Shown in pieces: positions 6,048 through 13,180 of a DNA stretch of 17,215 nucleotides. Made by a program: the position numbers and the translations under genes. Below the pieces are notes generated by a model, which ran no database searches, was not told where the DNA came from, and was given only the letters and a program-made list of their open reading frames with translations. This stretch comes from Verrucomicrobiota bacterium (GTDB taxonomy: Bacteria > Chlamydiota > Chlamydiia > Chlamydiales > JAEYWL01): NCBI GenBank assembly GCA_023428915.1, contig JAEYWL010000081.1, positions 1 through 17,215 of the forward strand. Direction: 5' to 3'. Every line of letters starts with the position of its first letter. The first letter of the stretch is position 1.

Positions 6048-7565
6048 ATGTCCTATAAAGGGTCCGGACAAACGTTCGCTTATTGGATGGAGCATCCAGT
6101 TGAATTTCCCGCACATAAGCTTGCCAAAAATTTAAGCACTGATGTCTGCATTGTCGGCGCTGGCATAGCAGGGTTGTTAACAGCCTATTTTCTCTTACAA
6201 CAAGGTAAGAAAGTTGTTATTTTAGAAGCCAGGGAAATTGCCGGCGGGGAGACTTCGCGCACTACGGCCCACCTTTCCAATGTATTAGACGACCGTTTTA
6301 CCCATCTGGAAAAACTATTCGGCAAAGAGAATGCCCGGTTGGCTGCAGCAAGCCATACCGTTGCCATAGATGAATTTGAAAGGATCATTCATAAAGAAAA
6401 TGCAGCTTGTGATTTTGAACGGGTGGATTCTTATCTTTTTGGCGATTTTAAAGAGTTAGAAGAAGAAAAAATCGCAGCTTCAGAGGCAGGGCTTAAAGTT
6501 GAATTTATCAATAAAGCCCCTTTACCTGACTATAATACAGGCACTTGCTTGCATTTTTCCAGGCAAGCGCAATTTCATCCTCTAAAATTTTTAGCTGCCC
6601 TCAAAGAGCTTGTTCTTGCCGCAGGAGGAGAAATTTATACCCATACTCCCGTTGTGGAATATACAGATGACGAATTCGTCTCAGCGACGACAGATCAACA
6701 ACATACAGTGACTGCTAAGCATCTGGTATTTGCTACTAATACCCCTATTAACAACCGTGTGATTTTGCACTCTAAAATTGCGCCTTATAGAACCTATGCC
6801 ATTGCCGGCTTATGTGCAAAAACTTATGTTCCGAAAGCGCTTTATTACGACACTTTGGAGCCATATCATTATGTGCGGGTCCAGCCCTTTGATGAGATTC
6901 ATGATCTTCTGATTGTCGGCGGTGAAGACCATAAAACAGGGCAGGAAAAAAATCCCGAAGAGCGCTTTACAGCTTTGGAAAGCTGGGCGCGTGAAAGATT
7001 TCCACGCGTGCAGGAATATGCTTACCGGTGGTCTGGCCAAGTGTTTGAACCGGTAGACTCTTTAGCCTATATTGGGCGCAACCCGCTCGACAGGCAGACA
7101 TACATAATTACAGGTGACTCAGGACATGGGATGACCCATGCCATGATTGGCGCATTGCTCATTCGCGATCTTATTTCCGGAATAAAAAACCCTTGGGAAC
7201 AGCTTTACGACCCAAGCCGCAAGACTGTTATGGCTGCTGGCGAGTATTTGAAAGAAAATGCCAATGTGGCTGTGCAATATGTTGACTGGCTCTCTAGCGG
7301 AGAGGCTGAAGCAGTTCAAGATATCCCCAGAGGTGAAGGAGCCGTTATGCGAGAAGGGTTGCAGAAATTGGCTGTTTATAAGGACGGACAGGGAAATGTA
7401 CACACCTATTCAGCTGTATGTCCTCATTTAGGCTGCATTGTTGAGTGGAATTCCGTTGAAAAGAGCTGGGACTGCCCTTGCCACGGCTCCCGTTTTAGCT
7501 GCAAAGGCAAAGTTCTTTGCGGGCCTGCCATAACCCCGCTTGCTTCCATAGGCAACAACACTTGA
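6048..7565 (+). CDS. FAD-dependent oxidoreductase (DAO family) with C-terminal Rieske [2Fe-2S] domain
   Basis: A 505-aa two-domain protein. Residues ~30-400 form a D-amino-acid-oxidase-type FAD domain. It has 'DVCIVGAGIAGLLTAYFLL' (GxGxxG at 37-42), the ribose-binding Glu60 and, near its end, 'YIITGDSGHGMTHAMIGALL'. Residues ~415-500 form a Rieske domain with ligands Cys458/His460 (CPHLGC) and Cys476/His479 (CPCHGS). The extra cysteines 463 and 478 could form the stabilising disulphide seen in bc1-type Rieske proteins. Architecture and length match Bacillus YhfW-like proteins, whose reaction is not established. No signal peptide is visible, so it is probably cytoplasmic. The C-terminal 'GPAITPLASIGNNT' is short; a repeat-rich spacer begins at the stop codon, so slight trimming is possible. 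It lies 68 bp after the peroxiredoxin gene. Confidence 0.92.
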   Translation: MSYKGSGQTFAYWMEHPVEFPAHKLAKNLSTDVCIVGAGIAGLLTAYFLLQQGKKVVILEAREIAGGETSRTTAHLSNVLDDRFTHLEKLFGKENARLAAASHTVAIDEFERIIHKENAACDFERVDSYLFGDFKELEEEKIAASEAGLKVEFINKAPLPDYNTGTCLHFSRQAQFHPLKFLAALKELVLAAGGEIYTHTPVVEYTDDEFVSATTDQQHTVTAKHLVFATNTPINNRVILHSKIAPYRTYAIAGLCAKTYVPKALYYDTLEPYHYVRVQPFDEIHDLLIVGGEDHKTGQEKNPEERFTALESWARERFPRVQEYAYRWSGQVFEPVDSLAYIGRNPLDRQTYIITGDSGHGMTHAMIGALLIRDLISGIKNPWEQLYDPSRKTVMAAGEYLKENANVAVQYVDWLSSGEAEAVQDIPRGEGAVMREGLQKLAVYKDGQGNVHTYSAVCPHLGCIVEWNSVEKSWDCPCHGSRFSCKGKVLCGPAITPLASIGNNT

Positions 7566-7727
7566 GTCCCTTATGAACACAACTCAGTAAATGGACAATG
7601 GACCTTAATGACGCTAGGGACTTAATGAACTAAGCGCCAATAGTTTGTCGTTAATGTCCATTGCGTCGATAATATCGCTTGTCCCTTTAAGCGCTGATTC
7701 TGACTTTAGCAATTCTGGAATTAGTTG
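7566..7727. repeat. Repeat-rich spacer built of GGACTTAA-like units, containing a dispersed 28-nt repeat
   Basis: This 162-bp gap between convergent genes holds iterated words such as AATGGAC, GGACCTTAA, GGGACTTAA and, on the other strand, TTAAAGGGAC and AATGGACATTAA. The 28-base stretch 7594-7621 recurs on the opposite strand at 13411-13438 with four mismatches by my hand alignment. AATGGACA (7590-7597) is complementary to TGTCCATT near 7656-7663, so the region can fold. No open reading frame is credible here. Confidence 0.55.
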
Positions 7728-9128
7728 TTAGGCGGCTTTTTCCCAGCTCTCTTGGCATTGGGAAAGGACATCTTGCCAGCCATGCTGCACAGCAAAAGAA
7801 AGCAGATCGCGCGAATGCAGCAGTTTTTTATTATGGGGCAGCTCGGCTAATACACGTGCTTTAAGAGCTGCCAAATCTCCCAGATAGTTTAATTCGTAAA
7901 AAGCCAATATTGCCTGGAAAGATCCCATTAAAAAAGCTTTTTCGATAGGGGTTCTGCCTGCGTTATCACGCTCCAGCCGGGCTCCTTTTTGCATCAAGGT
8001 TGAAATCAATTCAGGATGATTGGCAACAGCAGCCGCATGTAAAGGGGTAGAGCCTGTTTTATCACGTACATTTAAAGAAGCATGCTGTGCCAGTAGAGAC
8101 TCAGCTAATGGAAGATTACCCTTGGCACATGCGTAATGCAAACAGGTGCACTCATTTTCATCTTTTACCAGTGCATTTGCCCCTCTAGCGCACAGAAGCT
8201 CCGCAGCTTCGCGCTGATTACATCTACAAGCAAGCATGAGAGGAGTCTGTTCCTTTTTATTTTTAGCTTCAGTCAAAGCACCATTGTTTAAAAGCAAGCC
8301 AATGGCGGCTAAATTGCCGGTTTGAGCAGCAATATGAAGCGGGGAATTGCCCTCCAGATCTATCAGCAACAGCTCTTCTTTATTTTGTAAAATTTTCGCT
8401 TGTATCGCCGGTTTGTACCCTCCCATAATCGCTGAGAACAAGAGACCAGGGTATTTTGGGTTAGGTATGAACAATTGATGGACTAAACGGAAGAAATTGC
8501 GCTCTATGGCCATTTCAATGATGGAGGGATGTCCGTTATCAGTTTTGACAGAGGCCCCTTTACCCAAAATCTCCAGCAGAAGGTCTTCATTGCCTAAATT
8601 AAAGGCAGCTTGCAAGATTGGTATTTCACGAATTGAGATGTGGTTGCCTGATGAAATCTCCACAAAAGAACAAGCAAGATCCTTTGGAATGGACTGAATG
8701 TGTTTTAATAGTTCCAAACTTATCTTGGTATTGCCCTTTTTTATTGTCTGGCATAAAGCCTGGCAAAGAAGAGCCTGTGAAGAGCGGTCGACATTAGCTA
8801 ATTGCAATACGGTTTTTAAGGGATTTTTAATAAGGTAAAAAGAGAGGTCTTGGTCCTCTTTATCAATACGGTTAATGAGATATTCAGGCCACACCCCTTT
8901 TTCTGTCAGAGTATTAAAGAAGTGCTCCAGGTTAATAATCGCGCGTTCCTTTTGAATGCAGGAAATAACTCTGCAAGCAAGATTTAATGAGGCTGCTTGC
9001 GGTTCTCGAACGAGCTCTTCCATTAAAGTTTTAATGACCTGGTTGCCTTCAGTTGCCAAAGCAGTTTCTAATTCTGGATCAGTATGCTGCGAGATCCACT
9101 GCCAGGTATATAAGTTTTGCTCTGCCAT
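7728..9128 (-). CDS. Ankyrin-repeat protein
   Basis: A 466-aa soluble protein. Clear ankyrin repeats occupy residues ~258-410: 'GNSPLHIAAQTGNLAAIGLL', 'EQTPLMLACRCNQREAAELL', 'ECTCLHYACAKGNLPLAESL', 'GSTPLHAAAVANHPELISTL' and 'GRTPIEKAFLMGSFQAIL'. Degenerate copies begin near residue 165 (ILQAAFNLGNEDLLLEIL). Residues 1-160 are helical without a recognised domain. Ankyrin arrays bind proteins and are common in amoeba-associated intracellular bacteria, where some are secreted effectors. No Sec signal is visible, and a type III signal cannot be judged by eye. The start is firmly set by AAGGAGG six bases before the ATG (read on the minus strand). A perfect 18-bp hairpin stands immediately before this ribosome-binding site, between this gene and the upstream 128-aa gene. 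Function beyond binding is unknown. Confidence 0.93.
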   Translation of the reverse strand: MAEQNLYTWQWISQHTDPELETALATEGNQVIKTLMEELVREPQAASLNLACRVISCIQKERAIINLEHFFNTLTEKGVWPEYLINRIDKEDQDLSFYLIKNPLKTVLQLANVDRSSQALLCQALCQTIKKGNTKISLELLKHIQSIPKDLACSFVEISSGNHISIREIPILQAAFNLGNEDLLLEILGKGASVKTDNGHPSIIEMAIERNFFRLVHQLFIPNPKYPGLLFSAIMGGYKPAIQAKILQNKEELLLIDLEGNSPLHIAAQTGNLAAIGLLLNNGALTEAKNKKEQTPLMLACRCNQREAAELLCARGANALVKDENECTCLHYACAKGNLPLAESLLAQHASLNVRDKTGSTPLHAAAVANHPELISTLMQKGARLERDNAGRTPIEKAFLMGSFQAILAFYELNYLGDLAALKARVLAELPHNKKLLHSRDLLSFAVQHGWQDVLSQCQESWEKAA

Positions 9129-9141
9129 AGTTCCTCCTTAA

Positions 9142-9179
9142 AACCCAACTTGCTACCTTCTAAGGTAGCAAGTTGGGTT
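9142..9179 (-). terminator. Perfect 18-bp inverted repeat between the 128-aa gene and the ankyrin gene
   Basis: AACCCAACTTGCTACCTT (9142-9159) and its exact reverse complement (9162-9179) are separated by two bases. Read on the minus strand, the hairpin is followed by TTTTAA, so it could act as an intrinsic terminator or attenuator between the two minus-strand genes. The T-run directly precedes the AAGGAGG of the ankyrin gene, so it might also influence that gene's translation. The left arm plus four flanking bases recurs at 16939-16960, which points to a mobile or dispersed repeat rather than a simple terminator. Confidence 0.6.
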
Positions 9180-9187
9180 CAAAGCCT

Positions 9188-9574
9188 TCATGCTGTCAAG
9201 TAGTCATAAAGATCGGCTTCGGTGGTAATAAGTACGCTATTTTTTAAAAAACATAAATTAATAATGATTTGAATCGTCTGAGAATCGCCTAGTCCAGGGA
9301 CGCAAATTGCTGCCAGTTTTGGATATACTAGATGGTCTTGTAAAATTTTAATCCCTTTTTGATAATCATGCAGGCTAAAACCTTCTTCCTGAACCCTAAA
9401 AAATAGAATTTTACGGTGATATAACAACGCCTGAATGGCATAATATAAGCCATGGCTTTCAGGTGGGGGACTGCCTAAATATTCAATTAATTGAGGTAAA
9501 GATTGGCAAAGATAAGGGATATTATATTCGCCTTTTTCAGCTTCTCCAAAGAGGGCCATGGTTAATGCTTCCAT
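9188..9574 (-). CDS. Hypothetical protein, 128 aa
   Basis: I do not recognise this protein. It is small, soluble, alpha/beta in character and slightly acidic, without signal peptide, transmembrane helix or metal-binding motif. 'GLYYAIQALLYHRKILFFRV' and 'QTIQIIINLCFLKNSVLITT' look like hydrophobic core strands or helices. The C-terminus reads ADLYDYLTA. The start is supported by AAAGGAG about six bases before the ATG on the minus strand. It precedes the ankyrin gene on the same strand with a 59-bp gap holding the perfect hairpin. It is divergent from the NYN nuclease gene. Strong ribosome-binding site and uninterrupted frame make it likely to be a real gene, probably lineage-restricted (inference). 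Confidence 0.75.
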   Translation of the reverse strand: MEALTMALFGEAEKGEYNIPYLCQSLPQLIEYLGSPPPESHGLYYAIQALLYHRKILFFRVQEEGFSLHDYQKGIKILQDHLVYPKLAAICVPGLGDSQTIQIIINLCFLKNSVLITTEADLYDYLTA

Positions 9575-9664
9575 AGAGGCTCCTTTGCTTGAGTCTTTGC
9601 GAGATAACAGCTATTTCAATTATAGCATGAGAATTTTATTTGTAGGCAAAATAAGGCATATTTA

Positions 9665-10339
9665 ATGAAATATTATATTGATGGTTACAATTTATTATTT
9701 CGGCTAGGAGGGCCGGTTGATATTTCATTACAAACACAGCGTCAAAAACTCATAGCAATTTTAAATGACTATGTTCAATTGCTTGGCTTGAATGTAACTT
9801 TAGTCTTTGATTCCCCCCGAACGCCAGAGCGCAAGCGAACACATTATCATAATTTAGAGATCATCTACACTTCTGTTCATGAAACTGCTGACGAATTCAT
9901 CATTGAAGAATTAAGTGAAGCGCATAACCCTAAGAAAATTGTCGTTATTACTTCAGATAAGTTTCTTGCTTTGCAAGCTAAAAAACTGAGGGCTCGGACA
10001 GATACAGTTGAACATTTTGCGGATTGGATTGAGACCAGAGTAAAGAATAAACTGCAGCCAAAACCTAAAAAAGAAGCACTAATTCTACCTAATAAACCTC
10101 GTGTTTTGCCCCCTCTGGAAGAAAAAATTAAACCCCCTATAGAGGGAACCGAAGCATACTATTTGCGCGCTTTTGAAGAAGAATATCAAAAAATTATCAG
10201 CTCAGAAAAAAAACCGCCTGAACAGAAGAAGCCCAAAAAAGTTCGCAAGCCCCCAAAATATGAACCAAAGGCTGCTGATCCCATTCATGATCAAGAACGG
10301 TGGCTTAAAATCTTCGAAAGCCGCCTAAAATCGGATTAA
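9665..10339 (+). CDS. YacP-like NYN-domain ribonuclease with long Lys/Pro-rich C-terminal tail
   Basis: Residues 1-~128 form a PIN-like NYN domain of the YacP type. It begins 'MKYYIDGYNLLFRL' with Asp6, continues with 'LVFDSPRTPERK' (Asp49), 'ETADEFIIEEL' (Asp76) and 'IVVITSDKFLALQAKKL' (Asp98). These acidic residues are those expected to hold the catalytic Mg2+. The Bacillus relative (YacP/Rae1) is a ribosome-dependent endoribonuclease, and other members are uncharacterised. Residues ~130-224 are unusual: rich in Lys, Pro and Glu (for example KPPEQKKPKKVRKPPKYEP), ending in a helical segment. They probably form a flexible RNA- or ribosome-contacting extension (inference). The ATG has AATAAGG upstream. 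The TAA stop abuts the stop of epmA on the other strand with no gap. The flanking spacer 9575-9664 must hold divergent promoters. Confidence 0.87.
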   Translation: MKYYIDGYNLLFRLGGPVDISLQTQRQKLIAILNDYVQLLGLNVTLVFDSPRTPERKRTHYHNLEIIYTSVHETADEFIIEELSEAHNPKKIVVITSDKFLALQAKKLRARTDTVEHFADWIETRVKNKLQPKPKKEALILPNKPRVLPPLEEKIKPPIEGTEAYYLRAFEEEYQKIISSEKKPPEQKKPKKVRKPPKYEPKAADPIHDQERWLKIFESRLKSD

Positions 10340-11281
10340 TTAAGCATCCTGCCAAGTGAAGGGGAGTACTTCGGTAAGAGAAGGCGCATGATGGCGCAGC
10401 ATTATGAGGCGATCGAAGCCCACGGCGACACCGCAGCAATCGGGCAAGCCTTGTTCTAATGCCTTTAGGAAATTCTCATCGATAGGTAATTCCTGTTTGC
10501 CTAAACGTACTCTATGCTCATTGGATTCGATTAATCGTTGCCGTTGTTCAGCAGCATTGGCAAGCTCGTGATAGCCATTGGCTAACTCCACACCTTTATA
10601 GTACAGTTCAAATCTTTCAGCTACCGGTTCACCATCAATGATTTGCGTTTGAGCTAAAGCTGCTTGGGTAGAAGGGTAGTAGCATAGAAGGCATAAACCT
10701 TCTTTACCGAGTTGAGGCTCAATGACAATCCCTAAAATGAGATTTAATAAAGCGTCCCGATCAGTAATGTCCAAACCGGCAAAAGTTAGTTCTCTTTCCT
10801 GAAGATAACTATAGAGTGCTTCAGTTGAAGTAGTGAAGTAATCGAAGCCAGCATACTGGATGAACGCTTGCCTGTAGCTAATATACGCACGAGGCAGATT
10901 GCCTAAAAAAAGCATAGCGAAATCGGCGGTTTCTTCCATCAAATCTTGAAAGTCCATGCCAACCCGGTACCATTCGGCCATCATAAACTCAGGATTATGC
11001 TTATGCCCCACTTCTCCATCCCGAAATACATGGGAAAGCTGATAAATATCGCCTATGCCTTCTGCTAATAAGCGCTTCATGCCATACTCGGGGGAAGAAT
11101 GGAGGCGGCAAGCGGCATTGCCGGCAAATAAAGCAGGGATAAGGTCGATATGGGCATCGACACAAGCCGAACGGCTTAAGCAAGGCACATCGACTTCGAG
11201 GACATTTCGCTGATGAAAAAAAGCGCGGACCTTGGCTAGCATGGCCGCGCGATCTTTTAAAATAGCAATTCGAGAGCGCAA
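10340..11281 (-). CDS. epmA: EF-P lysine lysyltransferase EpmA (GenX/PoxA/YjeA)
   Basis: A 313-aa class II lysyl-tRNA-synthetase-like enzyme without the N-terminal anticodon-binding domain, which separates it from LysRS. Motif 1 lies around 'RNVLEVDVPCLSRSACVDAH'. Motif 2 is 'SHVFRDGEVGHKHNPEF' and motif 3 'CGVAVGFDRLIML'. The Ala of 'GVAVG' takes the place of a Gly in LysRS, as known for EpmA. The enzyme adenylates (R)-beta-lysine and attaches it to a conserved lysine of EF-P, which helps ribosomes translate polyproline. The substrate EF-P is encoded just upstream, with 3 bp between stop and start, so the two form an operon. EpmB (lysine 2,3-aminomutase), which supplies beta-lysine, is not in the window. 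The 3' end abuts the NYN gene tail to tail. Confidence 0.94.
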   Translation of the reverse strand: MRSRIAILKDRAAMLAKVRAFFHQRNVLEVDVPCLSRSACVDAHIDLIPALFAGNAACRLHSSPEYGMKRLLAEGIGDIYQLSHVFRDGEVGHKHNPEFMMAEWYRVGMDFQDLMEETADFAMLFLGNLPRAYISYRQAFIQYAGFDYFTTSTEALYSYLQERELTFAGLDITDRDALLNLILGIVIEPQLGKEGLCLLCYYPSTQAALAQTQIIDGEPVAERFELYYKGVELANGYHELANAAEQRQRLIESNEHRVRLGKQELPIDENFLKALEQGLPDCCGVAVGFDRLIMLRHHAPSLTEVLPFTWQDA

Positions 11282-11284
11282 GAC

Positions 11285-11866
11285 TTAGCTCTTTTCGTTT
11301 ACACGGGAGACGTATTCGCCGGTACGGGTATCTACTTTAATGAGTTCGCCTTCGTCCACGAAAATAGGCACTTGAATCATGGCGCCGCTTTCCAGCTTGG
11401 CGGGTTTTAGTACGCGGCCCGATGCTGTATTGCCGCGATCGCCAGGAGCTGTTTCAACAATTTTCATTTCGATAAAAGTTGGCGGCTCTAAAGTGAGCGG
11501 CTGCCCTTTGTAGAAGATAATGCCGTATACGCGATCCTCCAGCAGCCATTTTTCATGATCGCCAATGCTATCAAAAGGGATTGTGACTTGCTCATACGAG
11601 ACGTCGTCCATAAAGACGACACCTTCATTTTCCTTGTAGAGCATGCGCATGGAGGTTTCAGTTACATCGGCAAGATCCAGCTTTTCGCCAGATTTATAAG
11701 TTTTTTCAACGACGCGGCCTGTTTTTAAATGCTTGATGCGAATGCGGTTAAAAGCTTGGCCCTTTCCAGGTTTGACAAATTCATTGCTGACAACGTTGTA
11801 GGGTTGACCATCCACTTCGACTTTAAAGCCTGCGCGAATCTCGTTAGTGCTAGCTTGTTGAGACAT
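11285..11866 (-). CDS. efp: Elongation factor P
   Basis: A 193-aa three-domain beta-barrel factor that binds between the P and E sites of the ribosome and relieves stalling at consecutive prolines. The N-terminal KOW-like domain carries 'FVKPGKGQAFNRIRIKHL'; Lys35 in PGKGQ is the residue that EpmA is expected to beta-lysylate, equal to Lys34 of E. coli EF-P. The central OB domain contains 'EGVVFMDDVSYEQVTIP' and the C-terminal domain 'GDRGNTASGRVLKPAKLESG', the family signature region. The C-terminus 'TRTGEYVSRVNEKS' is complete. AAGGA lies about eight bases before the ATG. A near-consensus promoter is at 11917-11945. The adjacent epmA shows that this copy uses the lysylation pathway rather than rhamnosylation, in keeping with Lys rather than Arg at the tip. 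Confidence 0.97.
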   Translation of the reverse strand: MSQQASTNEIRAGFKVEVDGQPYNVVSNEFVKPGKGQAFNRIRIKHLKTGRVVEKTYKSGEKLDLADVTETSMRMLYKENEGVVFMDDVSYEQVTIPFDSIGDHEKWLLEDRVYGIIFYKGQPLTLEPPTFIEMKIVETAPGDRGNTASGRVLKPAKLESGAMIQVPIFVDEGELIKVDTRTGEYVSRVNEKS

Positions 11867-11916
11867 AATTTTTCCTTGAAAATTTAACTTTATTTGCCCA
11901 TTAAAATGTAGTGGCG

Positions 11917-11945
11917 ATTATATCTCAATTACATCCAACTGTCTA
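11917..11945 (-). promoter_or_regulatory. Strong sigma-70 promoter of the efp-epmA operon
   Basis: On the minus strand TAGACA (11945-11940) and TATAAT (11922-11917) are separated by exactly 17 bases. The -10 box is perfect and the -35 box matches five of six positions. Transcription would start near 11910, leaving a leader of about 44 bases before the efp ATG. It is the best promoter in the window, fitting a translation factor. Confidence 0.75.
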
Positions 11946-11966
11946 GAAAACATTCGAGTAGCATGT

Positions 11967-12158
11967 ATGTGGCCAAAAGAATACGAAGATTATCCTGTAG
12001 ACGCCCCTTTAACAAAATACCCTGTTGAGACAGGCAAGGGAATTGTAGGTTGCGAAATGCACGACCTCAATGGCTGGGGGATAAGCCATCACCAGTGCCA
12101 GTCCAGGAAAAAGAAAAGCTGGTTCGCAAAGCTTTTATCTAAATTAACTAAAAAGTGA
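11967..12158 (+). CDS. Small basic protein, 63 aa, hypothetical
   Basis: I do not recognise this protein. It has an acidic/aromatic N-terminus (MWPKEYEDYPVDAPLTKYP), a middle part with two Cys and two adjacent His (GCEMHDLNGWGISHHQC), and a strongly basic amphipathic end (SRKKKSWFAKLLSKLTKK). The Cys/His spacing could hold a metal, but it matches no known finger. It occupies most of the 300-bp space between the efp promoter and the alcohol dehydrogenase. Its stop lies 8 bp before the preferred dehydrogenase ATG, suggesting coupling. The start codon has only a weak GAG-containing ribosome-binding site. It may be real; the alternative is that this is just the leader of the dehydrogenase gene. 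Confidence 0.5.
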   Translation: MWPKEYEDYPVDAPLTKYPVETGKGIVGCEMHDLNGWGISHHQCQSRKKKSWFAKLLSKLTKK

Positions 12159-12166
12159 GTGTTTTT

Positions 12167-13180
12167 ATGAAAGTAGCACAAATCAGCCATCCGGGCGGAG
12201 ACTTTGAAGTCGTTGAACGCGAATTGCCCAGCCCCAAACCAAATGAAGTGCGCATTAAAGTTGAAGCTTGCGGCATTTGCCATAGCGACATGTTTGTTAA
12301 AGAGGGGCATTTTCCGGGAATCACTTACCCGAGAGTGCCGGGGCATGAAGTGGTCGGCATTATCGATCAAGTAGGCAGCAATGTTAAAGGTTGGAAACCA
12401 GGGCAGCGCGTGGGCGTGGGTTGGCATGGAGGGCATTGTTTTGAGTGCGACTCATGCTCAAGGGGAAAATTCAATTTATGCGCCAAAGAATTAATTTGCG
12501 GCATTTCTTATGATGGCGGGTATGCGGAGTATATGGTTGCCCCTCAAGAAGCCTTGGCGCTTGTACCAGAAGAGCTGAATTCAGTGCAAGCCGCGCCTTT
12601 GCTTTGCGCCGGAATCACTACATACAACTCTTTAAGGCATAGTCCTGCGCTGCCAGGGGATCGGGTGGCGGTACAGGGGATAGGGGGGCTTGGACATTTA
12701 GCTATTCAAATCGCAGCTAAAATGGGCTTTCATACTATAGCTTTATCAAGCGGAGAGGATAAGCGCAAATTGGCCCTTTCGCTTGGCGCTAAGGACTATA
12801 TCGATACATCTAAAGGCAATCCAGCGCAGGAATTGCAGAAGCTTGGCGGCGCAAAAGTGATTCTGGCCACTGCTCCCAATAAAAAGGCGATTGAGAGCAT
12901 TATAGATGGACTTGGAACCGACGGGCAGCTTCTCATCGTGGCTGCTCCAGCGGAAAGCATTGAAGTCAGTCCCATAAAGCTGATCATGAAACGAAATACA
13001 GTAAGCTGCTGGCCCAGCGGGCATGCTAAAGATTCCGAGGATGCATTGAACTTCTGTTCTATAGCCAATGTAGCTCCAATGGTGGAGGAATACCCTTTAG
13101 ATAAGGTCAATGAGGCCTATAAGCAAATGATTTCCAATAAAGCCCGTTTCCGCGTGGTATTAAATATGAGCAAAAAATAA
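12167..13180 (+). CDS. Zinc-dependent alcohol dehydrogenase (MDR superfamily)
   Basis: A 337-aa medium-chain dehydrogenase. Catalytic-zinc ligands are Cys38 in 'EACGICHSD', His60 with Glu61 in 'VPGHEVVG', and the Cys of 'APLLCAGITTY'. The structural-zinc set is Cys91, Cys94, Cys97 and Cys105 (CFECDSCSRGKFNLC). The Rossmann motif is 'VQGIGGLGHLAIQIAAKMG', followed by 'ALSSGEDKR'; the Ser rather than Asp after this strand suggests NADP(H) preference, as in cinnamyl-alcohol-dehydrogenase-like members, but this is inference. It interconverts alcohols and aldehydes. The ATG at 12167 is preferred over an in-frame GTG at 12155 because family alignment begins at MKVAQ. A zinc-ribbon gene starts directly after its stop. 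With the decarboxylase at 15292 it could form an oxoacid-to-alcohol route, though the genes are not in one operon. Confidence 0.94.
   Translation: MKVAQISHPGGDFEVVERELPSPKPNEVRIKVEACGICHSDMFVKEGHFPGITYPRVPGHEVVGIIDQVGSNVKGWKPGQRVGVGWHGGHCFECDSCSRGKFNLCAKELICGISYDGGYAEYMVAPQEALALVPEELNSVQAAPLLCAGITTYNSLRHSPALPGDRVAVQGIGGLGHLAIQIAAKMGFHTIALSSGEDKRKLALSLGAKDYIDTSKGNPAQELQKLGGAKVILATAPNKKAIESIIDGLGTDGQLLIVAAPAESIEVSPIKLIMKRNTVSCWPSGHAKDSEDALNFCSIANVAPMVEEYPLDKVNEAYKQMISNKARFRVVLNMSKK

Noticed and set aside
7566..7727. CRISPR-like array in the repeat-rich spacer
   Set aside because: Units are short, degenerate and unevenly spaced without distinct spacers; no cas genes are near.
9597..9626. TTGCGA/TATAGC as promoter for the NYN gene
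   Set aside because: Spacing of 18 is acceptable, but both boxes match poorly and the region is A/T-rich; not distinguishable from chance.
12155..12166. GTG start giving the alcohol dehydrogenase four extra residues
   Set aside because: Family proteins begin at the following ATG (MKVAQ...), and GTG overlaps the stop of the small upstream ORF; possible but less likely.
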